From: a candidate division FCPU426 bacterium
GTDB taxonomy: Bacteria; Oederibacteriota; Muellerivitia; Muellerivitales; Muellerivitaceae
DNA length: 46,822 nt
NCBI GenBank assembly: GCA_030041545.1
Contig: JASHNQ010000064.1
Coordinates: 1 to 46,822, forward strand
Direction: 5' to 3'
Shown here: piece by piece, positions 9,122-16,791 of the stretch
How positions within the stretch are numbered: the stretch's first letter is position 1
Layout of the letters: every line of letters starts with the position of its first letter
The notes under the pieces: generated by a model
The model's database searches: none
The model's input: only the letters and a program-made list of their open reading frames with translations
Told to the model about the DNA's origin: nothing
Made by a program: the position numbers and the translations under genes

Positions 9122-9528
9122 GCCCTGCCTCCTTGCATATGGTTTGATAGATAAACATCCCCGAAGGGGACACCTTCGGGGAAAGGTGTGGAAAACCCCG
9201 CACCCAAAACCTGTTTCATTACCAACAGGTTGATCGGGGGGTTTTCCACGGTGTTGGTTTTGCCGTTGCCGTTGCCGTTGACTTTGACTTTCGCCTTAAT
9301 CCTTAAAAGACTTAAATCACTTACTTCCTTCACGCCCGCGCCCGCTCTGGTTTGGTTGTCCAAGAGGCCAGCCCCCACTACCGCTTTCCTGGTCATCATT
9401 ACTGATCCAGGGGGAGTGGGGGCTGGCGTCGCAGGACAACCAAACATCCCCCTTTCGCGGGCGTTTCCGCATTTTTCGGTGTGACTCTGTTTCACACCCC
9501 GGTTCACGTTTTTAAGGGTCCGGTTCAT
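9118..9528 (-). CDS. Possible small protein, 136 aa, over a highly structured DNA region
   Basis: I do not recognise this protein. Its ATG overlaps the stop of the replication-relaxation gene (ATGA at 9525-9528) and its stop overlaps the ATG of the excisionase-like gene (ATGA at 9118-9121). Two such overlaps favour a real, translationally coupled gene. Against this, the DNA beneath it is filled with four nested inverted repeats (9158-9498), so the protein reads as mirrored low-complexity segments (CPATPAPTPPGS, VKVNGNGNGK). It has no signal peptide or known domain. It may instead be a coupling reading frame across an oriT-like or RNA structure. Confidence 0.45.
   Translation of the reverse strand: MNRTLKNVNRGVKQSHTEKCGNARERGMFGCPATPAPTPPGSVMMTRKAVVGAGLLDNQTRAGAGVKEVSDLSLLRIKAKVKVNGNGNGKTNTVENPPINLLVMKQVLGAGFSTPFPEGVPFGDVYLSNHMQGGRA
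9158..9498. other. Four tandem inverted-repeat structures, candidate oriT or structured RNA
   Basis: Structure I is TCCCCGAAGG/CCTTCGGGGA at 9158-9167/9173-9182. Structure II is nested: GTGGAAAACCCC/GGGGTTTTCCAC (9188-9199/9238-9249) around AACCTGTT/AACAGGTT (9208-9215/9224-9231). Structure III is nested three deep: CGCCCGCG/CGCGGGCG (9333-9340/9456-9463), GTTTGGTTGTCC/GGACAACCAAAC (9350-9361/9434-9445) and GCCAGCCCCCACT/AGTGGGGGCTGGC (9367-9379/9415-9427). Structure IV is GGTGTGA/TCACACC (9478-9484/9492-9498). All stems are perfect. A triple GTTGCC-type hexamer repeat lies at about 9262-9280. The place, between the mobilization genes and xis/int, fits an oriT, a single-strand origin or a regulatory RNA. 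Which of these is unknown. Confidence 0.8.
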
Positions 9529-10433
9529 GCGGTCTCCTGGGCCGGTTGGTCCCCTGCCGGCGGGTCCGCCTTGACCGCCTTGAGGATGGGGTCCTTCACG
9601 AAGGGCAGATAGGCCCCGTCCAGGCGGACCCAAGGCACCCGGCTAAAGGGCAGGTGGGCCACCTTCTCGAAAAACGAAAAGGCCCAAAGGTCCCGGTGCC
9701 GGGGATCCCCCTTCAGGAAGGTTTCCAGGCCGTTCATCAGCCGGATGGCATGGGCCTTATCCCGGCTGACCACCAGCCGAAAGGCGGTGGGAAAGTCACG
9801 GGTCAGGTTCAGGATCATGGCGGCCATCTTGTCCCGGTTGTAGGGGGTGTGCTCGTACTCCAAGACGAAGGCGTAAACCCTGCCACCGATTCCGGCCTCA
9901 AAGAAACCGTCGGGGGTGCGCTGGTGGACCCGGTGAAGCTTTGCCCCGGCCAAGGGCCAACCCCGGCCCTCGTCCAGGGCCTTTTTCCAGTCCAGTTTCA
10001 AGCCGCAACGCATCTCGTAGTCCGAAAGCCAGGTCATCCCCGAAAGGCCGCCGTCCTCCTCGATCTGGATACGCATGGTCAAAACCCGCTTGTCATGCTC
10101 CCGCTCAAAGAGGTTGATATGGGGGGACCGGATTTCGGGTGAAATAAGGATTCGGCCTATCCCGGAGAGGTACCGGAGGGCCGGACGGGTCAGGCAGTAA
10201 AAAGCGTCCTCGTTGGGGAGGTTCCTAGCCTTGAACAGGTACCCCTTCTCCACCAAGGCCCTCAAGTGCCGACAGGCCGTCCAAAAGGCGTTTTGGGGGT
10301 AGAACTTCCGGTGGAAGAGCCGGGTGGTGATGAACTTGTTGGAATGGATATAGGCCAGGGTATCCACCCCCACAGGCTTTAAGGCCGGGGCTGGTTCGGG
10401 TTTGGGAAGGGTTGGCTCAAGCCGCATTTTCAT
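9525..10433 (-). CDS. Replication-relaxation family protein
   Basis: 302 aa. Residues 22-95 form a winged helix (DTLAYIHSNKFITTRLFHRK, LRALVEKGYLFKA), and the rest matches the replication-relaxation (Replic_Relax) pattern found with TraG-like proteins on plasmids and integrative elements. Conserved charged positions HDKRVLTMRIQIEE, RTPDGFFEAG and AFVLEYEHTPYNRDK suggest a PD-(D/E)xK-like nuclease core (P-D, then E-x-E). This is read by eye. The start overlaps the coupling-protein stop by 17 bases and has GGGGG directly upstream. As no standard relaxase is present, this protein is the best candidate for DNA processing at oriT. That role is inference. Confidence 0.75.
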   Translation of the reverse strand: MKMRLEPTLPKPEPAPALKPVGVDTLAYIHSNKFITTRLFHRKFYPQNAFWTACRHLRALVEKGYLFKARNLPNEDAFYCLTRPALRYLSGIGRILISPEIRSPHINLFEREHDKRVLTMRIQIEEDGGLSGMTWLSDYEMRCGLKLDWKKALDEGRGWPLAGAKLHRVHQRTPDGFFEAGIGGRVYAFVLEYEHTPYNRDKMAAMILNLTRDFPTAFRLVVSRDKAHAIRLMNGLETFLKGDPRHRDLWAFSFFEKVAHLPFSRVPWVRLDGAYLPFVKDPILKAVKADPPAGDQPAQETA

Positions 10434-12216
10434 CCCCCATTCCTTTCACCCGGTCCTTGCCTGGTTTGGAGCTGGGGCCTTCCGGGCTTGGGGTTGGTTC
10501 CGGGAGGGAGCTTTGGTTCTTCTCCTCCCTCCACTTCCTGTTTTTGATGTTCCACTGCGGGAGGTACTGGCCAAACGGCGTAGTGGCGGGTTTGAGGTTG
10601 GTTTGCAGGAGTTGGACTCCCCCTTCCCCCACTACCTTGACGATGGCCTGGCCTACTTTGAGTTCCTTGATCCGGTTGGGATGGAACCGGAACTTCTCGA
10701 CCGGGGGCTTGGAATAACCCAGGGCGCTTCCGTTGGCCGCGTAGCTTTCCACCTTGTAGTTGGTGTCCTGCTCGGTGCCGAATTGCCGGGCGAAGCTTTC
10801 CGCCGTGTCCGGGTCGTTCACCCGGAGCACGATCTTGTTGCTGGCGGTGTTCATGACCTGTTCAAGGAATTCCTGGGATACGCCCCTCAGGTCTCCCAGG
10901 GATTGGTGGGCCAAGAAGAGGTTCACCTGGGCCTCCCGGCACTTGTTGATGAAGTCGATGAACCGGGGATAGGCCAGGTTGTAGAACTCGTCCAGGAAGA
11001 CCCGGAAGGGTTTCTTCTTTAGTTCGGGGTTGTAACGGGCCGACAGCTTTTCGGCCATGTCCATCATGGCGAGGATGGAAATGCGCTTGGCGTCCTCCGG
11101 GTAACGGGCCGAGTCGGGGGAGAACAGGAGGATTTCACCGTAGTCCATGACCTGGTCCATGCGGATATCCGCCTCCCGCACGTTCAAGAGGTAAGACCAC
11201 TCGGAATTGCAGAACCGTTGGAGCTTGTTCACGAGGCCGGACAATTCGGCCCGACGGTCCTTGGGGGATTTGCCCATCCATTGGTCCCTGAAGTATTGCG
11301 CGTAATAGGTTCCCGGGTGCTTCGCACAAAGCCAGCCGATGGTCTTGAAGGTATCCGCTTCCTGGGTGGCCAAAAGAAGGTCTTGGAAGGTGATGGTCTT
11401 TATTTCCTTCTTCAGCAAGCCCACGAGGTTGTGCAGGAAGGCGTCGGCCAGTTCCACGTAATAGGGCTCGGTGTTCTTGTTGTCGTAATAGAGGGCCGTG
11501 AATACCCGGTTGGCGATGGCGTCCGCGTTGTTCCCATAAAGGGGGTTATAGCTGTGAGAGACTGAGGGTTCGGAAAGGTTGAAGTGGTAAATGAACCGGT
11601 CGCCTTTCATGCCGTAATAGGCGATATCCCTTTTCATGTTTGCTTTGACGTCGTAGATGAAGCATCCCAAGCCCTGCTTGATGGTTTGCTCCACAAGGGG
11701 CTTGATGACGAAGCTGGTTTTTCCGGTTCCGGTCCCGCCCACGATATGGACATTTTCATGGAGGGAGGAAGTTGGTATCTGGATGCGCCCCTTGGGGTCC
11801 AGGCTCAAGGGATATTCTCCCAAGTTCACTTTCTTTTTTTCAGCGGCCTTCCAGTAGAGGAAATACATGCCCATAAAGGCCAGGATAAAGACCATCGTGA
11901 AATAGGAGGCGTCGTATTCCCTGGCAACGGGGTCTATCAAGGCAATGGCCGATGATCCGCAAATGGCGATTTTGGTGATAAGGAAAATATTTTCGTTGGC
12001 CCGGTTGTAATAAAGGAGGGTGTAAGGAATGACAAAAACCCAAATGCCCATCCCTAAATAATGCTCCGCCTCAAAATCCGGGCTGGGCAGGTAATTGCTG
12101 AGCATGGCGTCGAACCCGATAAATGGGTGCACGATGTTGAGGATGAGGAGCAAATAGGGGGGAGAGACCAACAAAAGGATAATCTGGTTGATACTGCTCT
12201 TCGCTTCTTTCGACAT
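10417..12216 (-). CDS. VirD4/TraG-like type IV coupling protein
   Basis: 599 aa inner-membrane ATPase that would deliver the nicked element DNA to a conjugation channel. The N-terminus has four hydrophobic segments (about residues 10-32, 53-70, 77-96 and 104-122). Walker A is GGTGTGKTS at 160-168 and Walker B lies in FRVFLDEFYNL near 410. The C-terminal part has the TraG/TraM-recognition pattern (NLFLAHQSLGDLRGVS, TASNKIVLRVNDPDTAESFA). The last 30 residues are Pro-rich and acidic. Length fits the family. It lies downstream of the RHH gene and overlaps the replication-relaxation gene, forming one mobility operon. No other T4SS gene is present in the window. Confidence 0.9.
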   Translation of the reverse strand: MSKEAKSSINQIILLLVSPPYLLLILNIVHPFIGFDAMLSNYLPSPDFEAEHYLGMGIWVFVIPYTLLYYNRANENIFLITKIAICGSSAIALIDPVAREYDASYFTMVFILAFMGMYFLYWKAAEKKKVNLGEYPLSLDPKGRIQIPTSSLHENVHIVGGTGTGKTSFVIKPLVEQTIKQGLGCFIYDVKANMKRDIAYYGMKGDRFIYHFNLSEPSVSHSYNPLYGNNADAIANRVFTALYYDNKNTEPYYVELADAFLHNLVGLLKKEIKTITFQDLLLATQEADTFKTIGWLCAKHPGTYYAQYFRDQWMGKSPKDRRAELSGLVNKLQRFCNSEWSYLLNVREADIRMDQVMDYGEILLFSPDSARYPEDAKRISILAMMDMAEKLSARYNPELKKKPFRVFLDEFYNLAYPRFIDFINKCREAQVNLFLAHQSLGDLRGVSQEFLEQVMNTASNKIVLRVNDPDTAESFARQFGTEQDTNYKVESYAANGSALGYSKPPVEKFRFHPNRIKELKVGQAIVKVVGEGGVQLLQTNLKPATTPFGQYLPQWNIKNRKWREEKNQSSLPEPTPSPEGPSSKPGKDRVKGMGDENAA

Positions 12217-12253
12217 ACCGCACCAAGCTCTCCGGAACCTCCACGGAACAGCG

Positions 12254-12277
12254 AGCCTGGCGGGTCACCGCCAGGCT
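12254..12277 (-). other. Perfect 10-bp hairpin between RHH and coupling-protein genes
   Basis: AGCCTGGCGG (12254-12263), GTCA loop, CCGCCAGGCT (12268-12277). The stem reaches into the stop codon of the RHH gene. No T-run follows on the minus strand, so it is more likely an mRNA-processing or attenuation structure that sets the ratio of RHH to coupling protein than a full terminator. Confidence 0.6.
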
Positions 12278-12518
12278 ATTCCCTGGTGGGCTCCTTTTTA
12301 GGGTCGGCTTTCCTTCTTTTACCCGGCGGGTAGAAGTAAGCCGCGAGGGCATACCGAATAAGGTCGGCCCTCTTAATCTTCGGGTCCTTCAGCTTTTCGA
12401 ACCGCGCCTTTTCATCCATGGCTTCCAGCATTTCCTGGGTGACATGGACCATGAGCCTTATGCCACCTTTTCCTTCGAGTATTGGACGTCCCCGGCGCGG
12501 TTTGTTTTTCATGGACAT
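12276..12518 (-). CDS. Ribbon-helix-helix DNA-binding protein
   Basis: 80 aa from the chosen start (ATG 12518), which has AAGGAGGAA eight bases upstream. A longer frame starting at 12554 lacks this support. After a basic arm (KNKPRRGRPILEGKG) the core IRLMVHVTQEMLEAMDEKAR, then RADLIRYALAAYF, is a MetJ/Arc-type ribbon-helix-helix. Such proteins at the head of mobilization operons act as relaxosome accessory factors or autorepressors. A TGACGTT inverted repeat lies just upstream (12541-12577) as a possible operator. The tail is very basic. Confidence 0.75.
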   Translation of the reverse strand: MSMKNKPRRGRPILEGKGGIRLMVHVTQEMLEAMDEKARFEKLKDPKIKRADLIRYALAAYFYPPGKRRKADPKKEPTRE

Positions 12519-12540
12519 ATCTATATTCCTCCTTGCAAAA

Positions 12541-12577
12541 AACGTCAAAAACAATCAACCAATTAAGGTGTGACGTT
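12541..12577 (-). promoter_or_regulatory. AACGTCA/TGACGTT inverted repeat upstream of the mobility operon
   Basis: AACGTCA (12541-12547) and TGACGTT (12571-12577) form a perfect 7-bp inverted repeat in the AT-rich promoter region of the RHH gene. It is a candidate RHH operator. No clear -35/-10 pair could be fixed. The spacer up to 12679 has no gene. Confidence 0.45.
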
Positions 12578-12679
12578 TATTTTAAGTGCCATTATTTGGT
12601 TTTAGGGGATTTATTAAGTTTTAAAAGGGAGGAAGATTAAACAGCACACTTTAAAAAAATATTTTTTTGAAAATTTATT

Positions 12680-15600
12680 TCAGGCTGGTTTTTTTGCTGT
12701 GTTCTTACACTTGGGATATTTTGGACAACCCCAAAACAATCCCCATCTGCCTTTTCTCTCAACCATCGGCAATTGATGAATTTGGCAAATTGGGACGCCT
12801 TCTGAATTAGTTTCCTTTTTTTGTTTTCGTATTTTTTTTACTTGGTCTTTTTGTTTATTGATTTCCGATTCGGTTTTGGGCGGCTTTCCTGGTTTATGGT
12901 TTCCAATAAGGCAGTGTTTCCAAATCCCAAAACGTCCCATATCTGTCCAATACCATGCGCAAGGATCATCACAGAACTCGCATTTTTCGAGTTTGTTTTC
13001 TCCAAGCTTTCCAATATTCCGATCAATTTTAAGGAAATGAATTACTTGTTCTGCTGTTTCTTTACCTTTGAATCTCCTCATTATTTCGTGGCTGTCTTTT
13101 TGAGAAAGGATATTAAGACTGCCTTCCCACAATATTTCCCTATCAATGATCGCCAGTTTCCTATGTTGGAGTCCGAAGAAAGGCAAAACAACAATTCCCA
13201 TTTCAACGAATTTATCGATCTCTTTTTCTGCTTGATAACGCATTCCGGTTGTATGTTCTTTGGTCATCCTAGTAATTAAAATAATTCTTATACCTTTTTT
13301 TAAAAGATGTTCAAAAACCGGCAAGAAGGTTTTGGTCCGTTCTGTGGTTATGTATGGGCTATCAATAATCACCTCTTTTTTCGCCAATAAAAGATCGTTA
13401 ATAAACGTTTTGTAAAAGTCTTTTTGGTCGTAAAGTTCAGAATCTTTAGCTTCGGTTTTTAGTCTCTCAGGATCAAATATTTTGGAAAGCCATTTCTCCG
13501 AAGATTCGGTCACATTATATTTTTCTAGGATTTCACTTGTCGTATGGGTTGGGTGCTTATTTATGTCGCAGTACCCAATAAACTTTTTAACCAAAGAACT
13601 TGGGCTATGTTCTTTTTCAACCCTGTTCTTATCAACAATCATGATTAATTTTTGTTTCGCTCTGGAAAAGGCAACATTAACCAGTTTTGAATCGTCACCA
13701 CCCTCTTTATCATCGTCAAGTAATTTGTTTCGGTTGCCCGTTGTTGTATCAAATATTATTAATTCTCGCTCATACCCTTGGAATCGATGCACGGTATCGA
13801 CCATCACGTTTTTTTCAATGTTTTGATCTTTAACCATTCTGCGGATTAAGTTTGTCTGAGCCCTAAAGGGAGAGATGATCCCAATTTGATCGTAACCACT
13901 TTCAATGGCCTTTTGAGCTAATCGCAGTGAAAGAATTGCGTGAAATAAATTGTAATAAGAGCCGGAATCGGTTTGGACAGGGTAGGTTTTATTGTTACTG
14001 GTGTCATATATGCCAATATGTGCTTTTGGAAGGGGCTCTTTTTCCAAAAGCTCCACCCCGATTTTCTCCGTCGAAATATCAGAATCCAATGCAAACTTTC
14101 GGCTGTTCCTTCCATATACCAGGTAATTAACTACACTGGCAATATCAGGGTGCATACGATATTGGATTTTTAGTTGTTCAAGCCATTCGGGTTTTATTCC
14201 GGTTTCTACGGATCGAACAATTTCAACACGTTCAAAAATCTCTTTTTTTAACCATTGATTAACAAGCCTTTCCTCTTTTTCTACCTCCTCCTTGGATTTA
14301 GACGATGGATCCACTTTATGCTTTGCTATAGGTGGAAGCTGGTAAAAGTCTCCAACAATAACAACTTTATTTTTTGCTAAACCTGAAGCGCACCATAATG
14401 CTGGCAATGGTGCCATAGATGCCTCATCAACTATTACACAATCGTACTCTCTACTCGTTACTGGTTTTGAACTGTAACTTTTGGTCAATGTTGTAGCAAT
14501 TACATTAGCCCCCTTAATTAATTCCGCAGAAATTTCATTTAATTGTTTTTGTAATTCCGCCCGTTGGGTTCTCAAAGCTGAAAGACCTGCTTTTATCTTT
14601 TCCAGTTCTTCGACAAGTTCCTGTTTTTTATTTAGGTCCAAATTATTAAAATTATTATTAATGTGTTCCACATACCCGTTAATTTCTTCCCGAATTCCAT
14701 TCTTGGTATTTTCCAAACCAGCTAACTTATTTTCGTTTTCGCTTATTTCTTTATTGGCTTTTACTCTGGAAATGGTCAATTGATCAATATTCAAAGAAGT
14801 AAAAATTCTTTTAAACATTCCCATTTGATTATAGGTAGTTATTTTCTCCTCAACTTCAAAGAGCCATTTTCTTGAGTCAAAAACTTTTCGTTTTGCTTCC
14901 TCGATGGCCTTCAAAACTATGGAAAGTTTATTTTCCTTTTCATTTTTCGCTTTTATAAATCTCTCATATTCAACAAATGCCTTTAATTGAAATTCTATTT
15001 GCAACACACGACCATCAATGGCCGACAATTCGTTTTCTACCGTTTTTAATTTTTCCCGAATGGATTTACCGACTATCTCCTCAACGGCTTTAAGATCAAC
15101 CAAAGGATATTCGCTTTTCAAATTTCTATCTTGAATCTCACCTATTCTTAATATTTTTCCTTCCAGATAATGAGGCGACTTATTGAGTTGGTCTAATAAC
15201 TTGAGTAAAGCGCCATCCGTTGCAACGTTCGTATGTGACAAAAGTAAAACGCTTAGCTTTTTTTCCAGGAGAGCTTCGATAATGCAAGCAATTGTTTTTG
15301 TCTTGCCGGTTCCAGGGGGACCCCAAATAAAGGTCACTTCATTTCGAATTACCTTCTTTACCGCCCCAAGTTGGGACTCATTCAATGAAAAGAAATTACC
15401 ATTTGGCAATTCGTCATTGGATTCAGAGATCGTGGGCTTTATCCGAAAAGTTTTTTCCGATAGATCGGTTAATTTCGATTCACCTGTATCTACTGTTTTC
15501 AGTTTTTCCATTAATAATTTAAGCAGATGGTAATTAGAAACGATTAGTCTTGCTTCGGGAATATCCGCTCCAATGAATTTGTCTAATTCAAGTTGGATAA

Positions 15601-15844
15601 AATCATCAGCTAAAGCTACCGCTCTCCCGTTCGCGCTCACATCTCTTATTCGAATCTCAACTTCACTGTCAATCTCCAATGATTGGAACGCAGACAATGA
15701 AAACTGATAAACGAAAATTTCTCCTACACTTTCAATAAATGATCCATTTTTAAGAATTGCTTGCGAGCTTCCTGATTTTTGTAAGTAGGCAATATTTGCT
15801 TCCAATGCGCCTAACATTTCTTTGATTATTTCGTTGGATGTCAT
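12680..15844 (-). CDS. SF1 helicase-PLD nuclease-zinc ribbon fusion, type II Mokosh-like (MkoC)
   Basis: 1054 aa predicted anti-phage effector. After ~150 residues comes a UPF1-like (COG1112) helicase: Walker A GPPGTGKT at 175-182, DEAS in CVIVDEASMAPLPALW near 475, a long coiled segment (about 270-440), VHRFQGYERELIIFD and NVAFSRAKQKL as the later helicase motifs. Then a phospholipase-D domain (about 810-930) with a full HKD signature, HRKLAIID followed by EGSLN, near 894-910. The C-terminus has a CEFC...C cluster (about 955) and a topoisomerase-like zinc ribbon (CQIH, then WGCPKYPKCKNT, 1020-1050). Helicase plus PLD in one chain is the layout of type II Mokosh. The terminal zinc ribbon is an added feature. 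AAGGG precedes the ATG. AT-rich. Confidence 0.85.
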   Translation of the reverse strand: MTSNEIIKEMLGALEANIAYLQKSGSSQAILKNGSFIESVGEIFVYQFSLSAFQSLEIDSEVEIRIRDVSANGRAVALADDFIQLELDKFIGADIPEARLIVSNYHLLKLLMEKLKTVDTGESKLTDLSEKTFRIKPTISESNDELPNGNFFSLNESQLGAVKKVIRNEVTFIWGPPGTGKTKTIACIIEALLEKKLSVLLLSHTNVATDGALLKLLDQLNKSPHYLEGKILRIGEIQDRNLKSEYPLVDLKAVEEIVGKSIREKLKTVENELSAIDGRVLQIEFQLKAFVEYERFIKAKNEKENKLSIVLKAIEEAKRKVFDSRKWLFEVEEKITTYNQMGMFKRIFTSLNIDQLTISRVKANKEISENENKLAGLENTKNGIREEINGYVEHINNNFNNLDLNKKQELVEELEKIKAGLSALRTQRAELQKQLNEISAELIKGANVIATTLTKSYSSKPVTSREYDCVIVDEASMAPLPALWCASGLAKNKVVIVGDFYQLPPIAKHKVDPSSKSKEEVEKEERLVNQWLKKEIFERVEIVRSVETGIKPEWLEQLKIQYRMHPDIASVVNYLVYGRNSRKFALDSDISTEKIGVELLEKEPLPKAHIGIYDTSNNKTYPVQTDSGSYYNLFHAILSLRLAQKAIESGYDQIGIISPFRAQTNLIRRMVKDQNIEKNVMVDTVHRFQGYERELIIFDTTTGNRNKLLDDDKEGGDDSKLVNVAFSRAKQKLIMIVDKNRVEKEHSPSSLVKKFIGYCDINKHPTHTTSEILEKYNVTESSEKWLSKIFDPERLKTEAKDSELYDQKDFYKTFINDLLLAKKEVIIDSPYITTERTKTFLPVFEHLLKKGIRIILITRMTKEHTTGMRYQAEKEIDKFVEMGIVVLPFFGLQHRKLAIIDREILWEGSLNILSQKDSHEIMRRFKGKETAEQVIHFLKIDRNIGKLGENKLEKCEFCDDPCAWYWTDMGRFGIWKHCLIGNHKPGKPPKTESEINKQKDQVKKIRKQKKETNSEGVPICQIHQLPMVERKGRWGLFWGCPKYPKCKNTAKKPA

Positions 15845-16009
15845 CTGTGCCCTTAATTATTCGCTGAATTGATTACCATTATTGCACAGAGAAGAAGACA
15901 GGATTTTAGTGGTCTTAAATTATTGATTTAGACAAATGATGTAATCTGGATTTATAAGTCATGGGGTGGGGTGCAGGGGAGGGAACACCCTACCCTGCCG
16001 GACGCAAAA

Positions 16010-16031
16010 AGGCCCCTCTAGAAAGGGGCCT
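16010..16031 (-). terminator. Rho-independent terminator after the RadC-like gene
   Basis: AGGCCCCT (16010-16017) pairs with AGGGGCCT (16024-16031) around a 6-nt loop. On the minus strand the stem is followed by TTTTTG. It lies 7-28 bases after the RadC-like stop codon. On the plus strand a GGGTTTTTA tail also follows. The gap between it and the helicase gene at 15844 has no gene. Confidence 0.85.
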
Positions 16032-16037
16032 GGGTTT

Positions 16038-16526
16038 TTAGGACAAAAGCCCTGCTTGGCGGAAGGAAAAATAACCTTCATGGGTCACGATCAAATGGTC
16101 ATGGACCGTGATGCCCATAGCCCGTGCGGCGGTCAAAATCTGGCGGGTTAACTGCTTATCCCCTTCTGAAGGTTCCAGGCTTCCGGCTGGGTGGTTGTGG
16201 GAAAAGATTATGCCCGTTGCGTCCAATTCCAGGGCCTTCTTCAAGACCTCGCGTGGATAAACGGCGGTATGGTCAACGGTTCCTTCCTGGTTCAAAACCA
16301 CGTCTAAAACGTGGTTCCGGTGGTCAACATACATGGTCACAAAAGCCTCGTTTCGCTTCCCGCCGATATACTGCTTGAAATAGGCGGCCACGTCCTCAGG
16401 GCTTCCCATGACCGGCCCCCGCTGGTAGTCCGCCCTGGCTTCCGCCCAAGAAACCGGCGGCACGGTTGGCGGCGGCAACTCCCTCACATTGAACTTCAAC
16501 CCGTCCTTCTTCGCTTGGTCACTCAT
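16038..16526 (-). CDS. RadC family JAB-domain protein
   Basis: 162 aa JAB/MPN (JAMM) metalloprotease-fold protein of the RadC (YsxA, DUF2466) group. The metal site reads HNHPAGSLEPSEGD (about residues 110-123, H-x-H...S...D) with the upstream acidic residue in the region of EVLKKALELDATG. It lacks the N-terminal helix-hairpin-helix of chromosomal RadC, as do the short copies carried by integrative elements and plasmids. Their biochemical role is not established; a link to DNA processing or anti-restriction on mobile elements is often assumed. It is GC-rich like the mobility genes although it sits inside the AT-rich cargo, so it may have been part of the backbone before cargo entered. Confidence 0.88.
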   Translation of the reverse strand: MSDQAKKDGLKFNVRELPPPTVPPVSWAEARADYQRGPVMGSPEDVAAYFKQYIGGKRNEAFVTMYVDHRNHVLDVVLNQEGTVDHTAVYPREVLKKALELDATGIIFSHNHPAGSLEPSEGDKQLTRQILTAARAMGITVHDHLIVTHEGYFSFRQAGLLS

Positions 16527-16559
16527 GGCCTTGCTCCTTTAACAGGGAGCAGCCTCCGG

Positions 16560-16791
16560 GGCCGCCCCTCGAAGAGGAAAGGGGCGGCCATGGAGGAGAG
16601 GCCAAATAGGAAGCGCTAGCAGACTATTGGCCCAATAACGTTTTCGAGTTTTCCGACGGAGTGCGATAGCGAAGCGACAGCATCCGAGGCCTGGTGCCCC
16701 GGACACGGTTTATGGGTCCGAGGGCAAGCCACTGGTGGCTAAGGCTATTCGGGAAATGAGAAAACAAATTGAAGGTTTTGAAAAGTTTTAA
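16560..16791. other. Gene-free spacer with GC-rich hairpin and an open-frame remnant
   Basis: Upstream of the RadC-like gene, GGCCGCCCCT (16560-16569) and AGGGGCGGCC (16580-16589) form a perfect 10-bp stem. Further on, a plus-strand frame open from 16639 to the TAA at 16789-16791 ends in LVAKAIREMRKQIEGFEKF. It has no usual start codon, so it may be the tail of a lost gene. Composition changes from GC-rich to AT-rich at about 16760, marking a cargo junction. Confidence 0.4.
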
